NCBI GenBank assembly: GCA_028641055.1
Contig: JAPCYS010002934.1
Location: 62,001 to 126,000 of the forward strand
Source: Alopecurus myosuroides
Lineage: Eukaryota > Streptophyta > Magnoliopsida > Poales > Poaceae
Length of the DNA: 64,000 nt
Direction of reading: 5' to 3'
Positions 45,997 to 57,395 of this stretch are shown in pieces (the first letter of the stretch is position 1; every line of letters begins with the position of its first letter). The translations under genes and the position numbers were made by a program. Below the pieces are notes generated by a model that did not search any database, was not told the origin of the DNA, and worked only from the letters and a program-made list of their open reading frames with translations.

Positions 45997-47456
45997 TGAT
46001 GACCCACAAGTATAGGGGGTGTATCGTAGTACTTTTGATAAATAAGAGTGTCGAACCCAACGAGGAGCAAAAGGTCTTGATAAGCAGGTTGGATAGAGGA
46101 TTCACTGTAAACACTAGCAAACGAGTTTTTGGAGGCTTTTGATATAGCAATAAATAAAATGCGAGTAAATAAAGTAAAATAAATAATATTATAGAGAGTT
46201 CCCAATCCTTTTGAGAGCAAACGACAAGCCGGTTGTGTTACTTATGACTACCAAACGTTCTCTAGGACACATGGGAATTTCGTCAAGTGCTTTCTCTTTG
46301 TTACAGTTGATTAATATCCATTAGTTCTTAAAGTGTTGTGTGGGTGAACCTATGCTAATGCACCGCCCAACTAGGAATAATACATAATTGTGATTATACC
46401 CCTCGTAAGCATCCGCAAATACAAGAAGGTAATTAAGATAAATCTAACCACGGCCTTAAACTCCGGGATTCTACGCTCCCTCGTGCATCGGTTTCCTAAC
46501 AGGGGTTTAGGTTTCTGTCACTCTGGCAACCCCATACTTAGTAGCCAAATACATAATGCATCCTCCTAGGCCCATAAAGGTGAAGTATCATGTAGTCAAC
46601 GTTCACATGACACACCTAGAAGAATAGCACCACAACTTAAATACCGAACCACGAGATACTACTTCAATATAACTTCACTACTAACATCCTGACTTCTCCC
46701 ATGTCCTCAAGAACTAAACGAACTACTCACAAGACATCATATGGATCATAATCAGAGGTCATATAATGGATGATAACAATCTGGTCATAAAGTTCTAACA
46801 CCGATAAATCTCACAAGCATCAACTACTAACAAGTAATCCACACCAGGAGAGGGATCTAATGTAAAACAACGATAGAGGCCCCTAGTTGTTACATCGGGA
46901 TGACAGTGGATGATGAGGGTGATGGTGTTGGTGATGACGATGATCATGATGAAGCCCGGAGTGATGTCGGTGACGATGGCGGTGATTTTCCCTCTCCAGA
47001 AAGGAATTCCCTGGCAGATTTCGCCCTGCCAGAGAGCTTTTCTCTCTCGGGTGTTTTTCGCCCCGAGGCAGCGGCGGAATAATTCTTCGATGATAGTCTG
47101 GGGCTTAGGGTTCCCTGGGGGTCAAGTACGCAAAAGACCTCAACCATAGGTGGGCCAGGGTGGCCACACCACCGTGTGGGTCCCTGGTGGGCCCCCTCTG
47201 GCTCCCCTTCTGGCTGGAGTCCTCCTCTGAACTTCTAAGACACCCCCGGTATCCCCCTTCTTCTTCTGATCTTCTGAAATATGGTATCTCAACGGTGCTT
47301 TTTTCCATCAGAATTCTTGTCCCAGTGTTTATTCTCCAAAAATTATGAAACATGCAAAATAAGATAAATAACATAAGGGATGCATCATAACATGAAATAT
47401 ATGGATGAATAACAGCAAATAACAACATAAAACGGTGATGCAAAATGGACGTATCA
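45997..47456 (-). repeat. 5' LTR of the truncated Athila-like Gypsy element
   Basis: About 1460 bp, plus-strand ends TGATGACCC...ACGTATCA. The minus strand starts TGATACGTCCATTTTGC. It has no partner in the window. The next bases at 47457 (GTCCT) should be its target duplication. Confidence 0.82.
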
Positions 47457-50400
47457 GTCCTCGAGTAGCTAAAACGATAAAAACGAAATAATTTTTGAGG
47501 TGACATGCTACCAACATAATCTTGATCATCATATTTGTAAAAGTATTTGTAAGCTGATATCATAGCACTCTAAACATAGGCATGATAGATATAATTCTAA
47601 CAATGAAACTTAGCAACCATGTTCCAACATGAAAAGTAACACAAATAAAATATCATGAATAATAACGCACTTGAAAGTTATACGTTTGTTTTGAGCAAAA
47701 AGAAAACATAGCAAAGTGATATTTTGCTTGTCCTTAAAAGTGGGGCAAAACATAAATGTCAGTACACCTTCAAAGTTCAAGTGGATGACTAGAACAAATA
47801 ATTTAAGAGAAAGTAATAACACATCATGAATCAATCAATAATAATCTTTGGGACTGATGGACATTAAACTCGGAATGACAACTATGCTCTCTTAATTGTG
47901 CATAAAGTTAGAAGATGGAGACTCAACATAAAAGTGAAAGAAAGGCCCTTCGCAGAGGGAAGCAGGGATTAACTCATGTGCTAGAGCTTTTTATTTTATT
48001 AAACAGAGGTATTGAAAACATTTTTTAGAGAGGTGTATGCTTATGTCAATGAATGGTAATAGAGTTCTTGGCATCTTCCATACTAGACAAGTTGAGAGCG
48101 GTTCCAAATTATTTATTTTGGGCACTTATAGAATGCACTTTATATAGTATGACACTCCTCCCCACCTTGATTTCGCAAACCATGGCTAACGAATCCTCGG
48201 GTGCCAGCCAACAAATCGCATACCATGGAGGAGTGCCTATTTATTTGTTTAGCTTTTTTATGTTATAATGGTCTAACCAGCTCTTTGCAAAATTAATGAC
48301 GAGCAGATGAAGCATGCAAGTCGGGGTACTTAATTAGTATGGAAGACAACAAACCCAACTACTACTTCCTCATGAGCTAAAACAGGGGCATACAACAGAA
48401 ATAATTTTGAAAGTTTTAAAGGTAGCACATGAGAAATTTACTTGGAGTGGCGGTTAAATACCACATGTAGGTAGGTATGGTGGACACATTTGGCAAACTT
48501 TGGTTTTTGGGAGTTCGATGCACGAGTAGAGCTCATACTCCGTACAGGTGGAGGCTAGCAAAAGACAGGGACCGACAAATTAAGAGAGCAATAATGGCCA
48601 TAATCATTCATAGCGACAAAAACATTATTAATCAAATCATAAATGGTATTACAAGTCAAAAACTAAATGATCATAGAGGCTATAAGTGACTGGTTTGTAT
48701 TCATAAATATGGTGTGAGCATGCGCCAAGTCAACGAAATAAAGCATTCGAAGGAGATTACCACAATATTATGCTTCAATGTGATAAAAACAACTCATGAT
48801 TCTTTCAATGGCACCTTAAGCACTTTTAGCTATTTGAGACAAGTAATGCTACAATAATAACTGCTAATCATAGAATTAAAATGGTATCCAACATGACATG
48901 ACAAAGTCTAGCCACAGTCTAGACAAGCTTCTAATTGCACCGTTATAAGCATGAAATATTTTATTGCTTTCCAACACCATCACTTATTTAAACAAAAAAT
49001 CTCCAAATGATATATCAATGAAACTAGAGAGTAACACTACTCTACAAGAACTAACAGCTCTGAATAAGAGATGCATGAAAACAAGAGCTAAAAAGAGGAG
49101 GAGTTGCAGCAGCTAGACGAAAAACGAAGAATGCGAGTATGCTAGGAATACGAGTATTCATATAAAAATGCGGAGCATATCTTTCTCCCACACAAGAATG
49201 CTAGGTTCCAACTAAGTTTATTGCATCAAGGAAAACAAGAAAACAAAATCAAGCAGATGCTCCAAGTAAAGTGCATATGATGTGACCGAATGAAAATATA
49301 GTTTCACTAGAAGTGACCTGATAATTTGCTGATGAAGAAGGGGATGCCTTGGGCTTCCCCAAGCTTAGACGCTTGAGTATTGTTGGACTTTTATGGGATG
49401 AACCACGGGGGTATCCCCAAGCTTTGGATTTTCAATCTTCTTGATCATATAATATCACCCTCTTCTCTTGACCCTTGAAAACTTTCTTCACACCAAACTC
49501 AAAGTAATTCTCATTAGAGGGTTAGTGCACAATCAAAAACTCACATGTTCTCCTTGTACACAAGAATTAGTAATACTTTTTAAACATTATCTACAACCAC
49601 TAATGTCTTGTGGAGGAAAGAAATCCACTCAACATAGTAAAAGAGAGAATGCAAGTAAAAAGGCAGAATCTGTTAAAACCAGAACAGTTTGTAAACACGA
49701 ATTTTTTTGGGGCACTTACGTTGCTAAAATTGAAAAATGCAGAACTAGAAAAGGTTTAGGAAATAGCTGAGTATTAAGCACAAAAATATTCAGGTCATTC
49801 TGATCTTTCTTTGATTTTATACGAATTTAATAGTGGACAGTAGAAATCGGTTTCCTGCGCAGAAATCCAAATCTAACCTCAACTTCTCATTAGAGACTTT
49901 ACTTGGCACAACAAATACGAGAAAGTAAATATACAAAGGATTTGATACAGAATTAATAAACACCTTGACTCAAAGAAAACAGAAGAAAACATTGCAAAAA
50001 TAAAAACATGGGTTATCTCCAAAGAAGTGCTTTTCTTTAACGCCTTGCAGCTAGACCTGATAATATTCCCAAATTGCTGCTATTAAACCAAATCAAAATT
50101 TGTTTTTGAATTAAAGAAAGTTTGCTTAAGTGACCAACTTATAAATGAAATGTAATACACAAAACAAATTAAATGAAAATGCAAAGAGTCCACTCTTTCA
50201 ACAAAAGTCAGAATCTGTCCAGAAAAATAGCAGCTGGAAAACGTATTTATTAGGTGCACTTAAACATGTCACAAATTTTTGCCAATTTTTTCCATGCATA
50301 GGGTTATATGTTACATAACGTTTTAAATTTTCTTGACTTTTCGAGTTTTCAGTAAAATATGAAAAATTATACAGTGAGCAAAAAATGCTGAAAACAGAAA

Positions 50401-51701
50401 ACGCACTTAAATATGCATAACCAAAACTAAATGCGCAAAACTTGGTACTTTATTTTTTTACAAACTAAAATAACAGAGTCTAAACTTCATAGTAACAGCA
50501 AAGAATCCCAAAAATAAATGAAAGAAAATTAAAATACATGTTAAGACCATACATATCATGTGAAAAGGGTAATATAGATCATGAACTAGACAACCTCATT
50601 TTTGTTGATGGATAGGGGGATGACTCGGTTATCCCAAGCTTAGATGATTGTATCCTCTTAAATATTTTCTTGGGATTCACCTAAACATCCCCAAGTTTGA
50701 GCTCTTACGTCTTTTTGTTCATCTCATATCACCATATTGATTAGATATTATAAACTACATCCAAATAAAACTTCATAAATTCATTAGTAGGGTTAGTACT
50801 CATTAAATAAAATCCACTCATGTTCAAGTATTGGCAAGTTTCATGATATTTATTAAACATTAGCCACTGTATATACCGAGGTTTATTATAAAATTTTCAT
50901 TGTCCGTCGAAAAACTAAGGAAACTAAAAACACTAAGTACAATATTGAATAAACAAGAAATCTGCGAAAACTTAACAGCCTGTAAAGATGGCACTCAATG
51001 AGATAGTTATGTAGCTCAAATCAAAAAACTTAAAAATAATGGAAGACATATCATAATTTCAGGTTTATGCATAAAAAATTTCAGATCAAAATACTATTTT
51101 GAGATTTATCACGATTTTTTACAGTGAAGCACAGGAAATCTGCCAAAAACTAATACGTCAGTGAAAATCGATTTTTTCAGAATATCTACGTAACTCAAAT
51201 TGGAAAAATTAGAACTAATGAAGCTTAGGTACTAGGCTCAGGTTTATGCACAAAAATTTGCAGATCCAAATAATTTTCTGGTGATTTTAAACATGTTATA
51301 CGGTGAAGCACAACAAATCTGTTTCTGCGCAGTAAACCAAAGTTTTGCACTTACAAATAACTAGAGACTAATATTTGCACTTTATTTTTTTATGTACAGA
51401 GGTATATACACAATATTTACAATATATACATGTTTTATCTAAAAAGATTCCGTGGAAAGATTTGTTTTGGTTTCATAGGCAAGAACACAAGTGTTCAAGG
51501 TCGACCCCCACTTAACCATTACTCATCTTTTCAATCATTTTTCTTTTTGAAAATGTTTTTTGATAACAAGTACAAATATTATTTTTTATAATTCACATTC
51601 CCTATACAAACTAAGATAGAAAACAACTTACAACTTAAAGTAAAAACTACTTAGAGACAAAGCAAACAAGTGCACACAAGAATATTCACTCACGCTATTG
51701 C
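47457..51701. other. Non-coding internal region of the gene-less Athila-type element
   Basis: 4.2 kb, AT-rich, with only short chance frames. It aligns in blocks with 54667-57395. It carries two paired CCCCAAGCTT blocks (49359/49422 and 50631/50682) and degenerate repeats around GGTTTATGCA and AAATCTG. The 49838-49862 phrase TTTCCTGCGCAG is the same as at 57166. Confidence 0.65.
51059..51333. repeat. Two tandem copies of a roughly 180-bp unit
   Basis: Copies begin at CAGGTTTATGCA (51059 and 51239) and end at AAATCTG (about 51137 and 51315). The spacing is 180 bp. Weaker relatives lie at 50203 and 50953. Confidence 0.65.
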
Positions 51702-51719
51702 TCCCCGGCAGCGGCGCCA
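51702..51719 (-). other. Primer-binding site, tRNA-Asp type
   Basis: Minus strand TGGCGCCGCTGCCGGGGA, ten bases from the LTR edge at 51730. Confidence 0.83.
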
Positions 51720-51729
51720 GAAAAGATCT

Positions 51730-53042
51730 TGATATCCCACAATTATAGAGGATCGTGTGTAGCCTTTTCGATAAGTAAGAGTGTCGAACCCAACGAGGAA
51801 TTAAAGGTAAGATAAGTATTCCCTCAAGTTCTATCTACCACTGATACAACTCTACACACACTAAACATTTACTTTACCTAGGAAATAATACTAGAGCAAC
51901 AATACAGGTAAACAAGATAGTTTTCCAGGATAATAAATACATGAAAGTAAAGTTATTTGCCGCAGGAATAAAGTACACTAAATAAATAAATATAAACTAA
52001 CAGTAACATGAGTGTGCAAAAGTGGTCTAAATTGTGATGGATTTGTCCATGATCAAATAGTCAAATACAAGGTTGATATTCCTCTTTCATGTGGGAGAGG
52101 CAAAGCTAACAAGCTCTCACTATCCAATGGTTGCAAGTACTTATGGTTGGAACTCTAGCAAACATCCGTAAGTACTAGAAGATACATTAAGGTAAAAATA
52201 CCCAACCATAGCATTAAGATCAAAATGTCCACTTTATCCCATATGCTTTAATCACTAGATTGGGGCTCATGTTTCTGTCAAGGGATCTACACAAACATGA
52301 CATAGATGCAATAGATCATCTGCAAATAATTTATAACGTCAAACACCATGTTTACATAGGGCGGCACAGAGGTGTTTGGGAGGATGAACCATTATATACA
52401 AGGAGGAATTGGCGATGCAGATGGCGGTGAAGACGGTGGAGAGGACAGTGTGGGGCGCAGGGCGGCGCCGGCGGTGGCGCATATACTCCTTCCCTGCACC
52501 GCGACATCATGGGGAGCGCCACCCCTTAGCTCTCTTCCTTCATGGTCTTGGGAGCCCTGCCCCATGGAAATGACATCCATGGGGGAGGCTAAAACGTGAC
52601 TTTGGTGGCTAGAAATTCGTGGTATGGGGTGTCTCTTGGATTTTCGTCATCCCATCTAGGGATGCAGTAAATAAGGAATATCTCGGTCTTCCGGACTCAT
52701 AATCAGGCGAATTTTAAATCTAGAACATATGACACAACATTACCCACAATTTTGTTTTCTGTGAGATTTCTGTTTGACGCCGTCTTCGCCCCGTAACGTG
52801 ATAATCTTTAAAAAGAGTTTTCAGACAGATTTCAGGAAAGTCCCAATTCAACTCCAACAAGGTTTCCTCTTCTATTTTTGATAGTTCCTGCACATCAAAG
52901 TGTAAAACAAGAACATTGTGCACTTTTGCAACTATTATTAGGCTAGTCCAAATAAATCATAAATTTAATACAAAAACAATTATCAAAAGCATAAAAGTAG
53001 CATGAAACCATAAAAAATTATAGATACGTTTTCGACGTATCA
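51730..53042 (-). repeat. 5' LTR of the gene-less Athila-type element
   Basis: 1313 bp, plus-strand ends TGATATCCC...ACGTATCA. It shares the phrase GTGTCGAACCCAACGAGGA with the LTR at 45997 but is otherwise distinct. No partner in the window. Confidence 0.8.
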
Positions 53043-53251
53043 ATCAACCATCTACAAGGAGTCGTCAACAACACAAAAAAATGACCTCACCGTCGCGCAG
53101 TTTTTCGCCAAGCTGAAAAGCTTCTCCTTTGAACTTGCTTTTGCTGGAAAACCAGTCAAAGATGATGAGATGATAGGCTACATCTGTCGTGGTGAGGTAA
53201 AGACGGAAGCCATGGGATGGCTTAAGGTTGGGGCCGATGGACACTGTGTGT
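53043..53251 (+). pseudogene. Copia gag fragment
   Basis: One open frame on the plus strand gives STIYKESSTTQKNDLTVAQ, FFAKLKSFSFELAFAGKP, VKDDEMIGYICRG. This matches the Copia gag helix region (the FAKMK...LAAAGKP...DDELVSYIL pattern). It starts exactly at the LTR edge on the left, so the upstream part was displaced by that insertion. Where it passes into the next element (before 53296) is unclear. Confidence 0.7.
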
Positions 53252-53296
53252 ATCCGGGGAGGGATTGCACGCCTAGCCGGCGCGCTCACTACACTG

Positions 53297-54666
53297 TGAT
53301 GTCTACGCACGCTTCTATTCTTTTAGACAGTGTTGGGCCTCCAAGTGCAGAGGTTTGTAGAACAGCAGCAAGTTTCCCTTAAGTGGATCACCCAAGGTTT
53401 ATCGAACTCAGGGAGGCAGAGGTCAAAGATATCCCTCTCAAGCAACCCTACAATTAAGATACAAGAAGTCTCTTGTGTCCCCAACACACCCAATATACTT
53501 GTCAGGTATATAGGTGCACTAATTCGGCGTAGAGATAGTGAAATGCGAGTAATATGGATGGTTATAAGTAATAATAGCAATCTGAAATAAATATGGCAGC
53601 AAGAAAACATGTAGCAGAACAGGCGGAAAACGGTGTTTCAATGCTTGGAAACAAGGCCTAGGGATCCTACTTTCACTAGTGGACACTCTCAACAATGATC
53701 ACATAATTGAATGCATCAATATCTCCCTTCACTATGCTACTCCGAACCACTCTTCGGTCGAATAACAAACACCACTTCATTGCGTAGGGCTGTAACAGCC
53801 CTCCTCAAGTTTGTATTCCCATGTCTAGTTAACCCCACGCTGTCACTATGAGAGCCCTAGAAGGTACTAAGCAAACTCCACAATTTCATAGGGTCATCCA
53901 ACACAAGATATAAATATCATGCTAAACCACATGGTGCACACACTATCACCTTTACACCGTGATCAAAGTGTTTACGGAGATCTCATAACAAAACCACTTG
54001 AGTAGCATAATACATGAAGAGAAACATCTACTAATTCAACTAGATACAAAGCTCATAATCACGTAAAGATCACACCATGGGAGAGAGAGAGATGAACCAC
54101 ATAGCTACTGATAGAGCCCTCAGCCTCAGGGGAGAACTTCTCCCTCCTCAACATAGGAGACAGCAACGGTGATGGAGATGGTTGTGGAGTCGATGGAGAT
54201 AGTTCCGGGGGCACTTCCCCGTCCCAGCAGGGTGCCAGAACAGAGATCTGTCCCCCAAAACTTGTCAGCGACGGCGACGGAGCTACGAATGTATTTTGTG
54301 GAAAATGTCGATTCTTCTAGGGTTTATGCATCAAGGAGTATATATAGGCGAAAGGGCGATGTCGAGGGGTGGCCAGGGGGTGGTGGCGCCACCCTATAGT
54401 GTGGCCACCCTGTGGCCCCCCTCCGGGGCTCTTCGGGACTTCTGGATGCTTCCGGGGCTTCGAATCGTCCAATTCCGAGAATATTTCCAGAACAACTTTT
54501 CTGAAACTAAAAACAACAGAAAACAGGAACTGGCTCTGTGGCATCTTGTCAATAGGTTAGTGCCGAGAAATTGATAAAAATGACATAAAGTGTAGGAAAA
54601 CATGTGGGAAAAAACATGAAAACAACATGGAACATCAGAAATTAAGGATACGTTTATGACGTATCA
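53297..54666 (-). repeat. 3' LTR of the complete Athila-like element
   Basis: 1370 bp, matching 60233-61628. Small indels (for example around 53690-53770 and 54380-54450) account for the length difference. A TATATATA box lies at about 54339. Confidence 0.92.
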
Positions 54667-57395
54667 AGAATCCCCAAGCTTAGTTCCTACTTTTCCTCGA
54701 GTAGGTAAACGATAAAACAATAATTTCTGAGGTGACATGCTACTAACATAATCTTGATCATAAAAATGTAAAGGAATATGTAAGCTGAGATCATAGAACT
54801 TCAAACACACACATGATAATAGAACTTTAATAATAAAGCAAAGCAATCACTTTTCATCATGAGAAGTATCTCAAATAAAGGATCAAGAATAATAATGCAA
54901 AGAAAGATAAACATTTGTTTCAGGTATAGAGAAAGCATGGCAAAGTGATATTTCGCTAGTCCTTAAGAGTGGGGCAAAACATAAATGTCAGGACACCTTC
55001 AAAGTTCGTGAGGAAGACTAGAGCAAATAATTTAAGAACAAATAATATCACATCATGAAGCAATTATTAATGTTTATGGGACAAATGCACATAGAACTCA
55101 GAATGGCATAAATGCTCTCTCAACTGTGCATAAAGTTAGAAGATGGAGACTCAACATAAAAGTAAAATAAAGGCTCTACGCAGAGGGAAGCAGGGATCAA
55201 CTCATGTGCTAGATCTTTTTATTTAATTAAGCAGAGATATTAAAAGTTTGACACTCCTCCCATCCATCTTTCACAAACCATGGCTAACTGAATCCTCGGG
55301 TGCCTGCCAACAATTACGTACCGTGGAGGAGTGTCTATATTTTGGGAGATGTATGCTAATGTCAACGAATGGTAAACAGAAAATACGGTACGTCACAAGC
55401 CAAATGGATTCACAAGAGCGGCTCCCATGTGAAGGACGCATCTGGGTAGAAGGTCATCCCTCTTTCTCTTTTGTTTACACAATTATGCTTTGACTGATAA
55501 ATCAGGGGCAAAAATAGTGAAGAGATTTTGTGTGTATTAATTTGGGGCTGGGAACCCCGCTGCCAGATCTTCTATCATTTGGATAAGCGGATGAAGCCAC
55601 TAGTCTAGGGTGTGAAATCCAATCAACATGTGAGATAAAGATTCTCCATTGACGTCCTCATGAGCAAAAACGGGACAATAAAGCAGGAGTAATTTTGAAA
55701 GTTTTAAAGGTAACACATGAGCAATTTACTTGGAGTGGCAGTTAAATACCACATGTAGGTAGGTATGGTGGACACAATCGGAAAAACTTTGGCTTAAGGG
55801 AGTTGGATGCACAAGTAGAGCTCATACTCATGACAGGTGGAGGCTAGCAAAAGACTGGGAGCGACAAATCAAGAGAGCACAAGAGCCATAATCATGCACA
55901 GCGACATAAACATCATTAATTAAAGCATAAGAGGTATCACAGTTCAAAAACTAAGTGGTCATGGAGGCTATTCGTTACTGGTTCATAGTCATAAACATGG
56001 TGTGAGCATGCGCCAAATCAACCAAATAAAACATTCGAAAGGGAATACCATAAATTTATGCTTCCTTATGACAAGAACAACTCATGAATATTTCAATGAA
56101 ATATTAAACACTCTAAGCTATTTGAGGCTATTCATGCTACTCAACACCACAAGGATTTATAACTAAAATAACATTTAGCGTGGCATGAAAAAGTTCTATG
56201 AACAGTCTATACAAGCTTCTACTTGCACTGTTATAAAATCTACTTCAAGCAGCAGTTTCTTTTCCCAACAAGCACCATACAAGATAGGTTTTAACAAAAA
56301 TACTCTTTATGATACAGAAAGAAAACATGAGAGTACTCACATAACACTACTAAAACTAACAGATCTGATAAGAGATGCATGCAAAACAGGAGCTAAACGC
56401 GGTACTAGCAAAAAGTGAACACTCACAAACAGTAAGAATGAAAACTAGAGTGTTTAAATCAATGAAAACGGAGCGTGTCTCTCTCTCACACAAGTATTAT
56501 AAGATCCAACCATTTATTACAGCAAAGAAAACCAAACAAACTGAAAACAAAACCAAAAGACGCTCCAAGTAAAGCACATAAGATGCGACTGAATAAAAAT
56601 ATAGTTTCACTAGAAGTGACCTGATAATTTGTCGATGAAGAAGGGGATGCCTTGGGAATCCCCAAGCTTAGACTATTGAGTATTCTTGGAATTTGGTGGG
56701 ATGTACCTCCGGGTCATCCCCAATCTTAGGCTCTTCACTCTTCTTGATCACCTCATATCATCCTCTTCTCTTGACCCTTGAAAACTTCCTTCACACCAAA
56801 CTTCTCACAATCTTCATTAGCAACGTTAGTGCAATTGAAATAATAAATTCACATGGTTCAGTTTCAACACAATCCTAACACTAATAAACACATTAGCTAA
56901 TGTCACAACTTCTTTTAAAACTCTTTTTCTCAAAAGAACACCAAAACAAAGAGATTGAGATGCAAATGCAATTATTGGCAGAAATCTGTCAAAACAGAAC
57001 ATCAGGTAAGGATCAATTTTTCGAGAATCTTCTGTTTCTCAAATAAAAAAGTGGTCAACTAAGAAAAGTTGCGTATATAACCCATGATTACGCACAAAAA
57101 AACTCTAGACACTTTGAGTTTTCTGTGATTTTATACGACTTTGACAGTGGACAGCAGAAATCTGTTTCCTGCGCAGAAATCCGAAATATAGTCTCAACTT
57201 TCCACTAGAGGATTTACTTGGTTCAACAAAAACACAAAATAAAAGATACATAGGGGTTGCTAAGGAAATAGAAAACACCCAGATGCAAAGAAAACAAAAG
57301 AAAACGAAGTAAAACGGGTTGAAAATGGAGAAATAAAACGGGTTGTCTCCCGGTAGCGCTTTTCTTTAACGCCTTTCAGCTAGGCATAACGATTT
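54667..57395. other. Non-coding 3' half of the complete Athila-like element
   Basis: Starts with the purine tract (minus strand AAGCTTGGGGATTCT, 54667-54681). It contains a paired CCCCAAGCTT block at 56659 and 56717, a hairpin GGGGATGCC/TTG/GGAATCCCC at 56643-56664, the TTTCCTGCGCAG phrase at 57166 and the block TTGTCTCCCGGTAGCGCTTTTC at 57340. Only short chance frames are present. Confidence 0.65.

Larger units (their letters stand above)
42008..47456 (-). mobile_element. Athila-like Gypsy element with gag-pol, truncated by the Copia insertion
   Basis: Minus strand: LTR 45997-47456, primer site 45968-45985, gag, protease, RT, RNase H and integrase up to the middle of the integrase core at 42008. 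The rest should lie left of the window, beyond the Copia element. This is the only Athila-type element here with pol, but it has many breaks and a changed RT active site. Confidence 0.85.
47457..53042 (-). mobile_element. Athila-type LTR element without visible genes (large non-coding derivative)
   Basis: LTR 51730-53042 and primer site 51702-51719 define the minus-strand 5' end. The internal region 47457-51701 has no gag, pol or extra ORF. The region nearest the left edge (CTCGAGGAC on the minus strand) is the sequence that normally lies just before the polypurine tract, so the gag-pol element inserted almost at the end of the internal region. The 3' LTR should be left of the window. Confidence 0.72.

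Noticed and set aside
46900..47149. Acidic frames with DDEGDGVGDDDD near 46900
   Set aside because: Simple GATGAT-type repeat inside an LTR.
52372..52599. 75-codon GC-rich frame near 52372
   Set aside because: Lies in the LTR of the gene-less Athila-type element; promoter-region composition, no protein similarity.
51730..53042. LTR pair formed with 45997-47456
   Set aside because: They share only a short common phrase and the TGATA/TATCA ends. Sequence and length differ too much.
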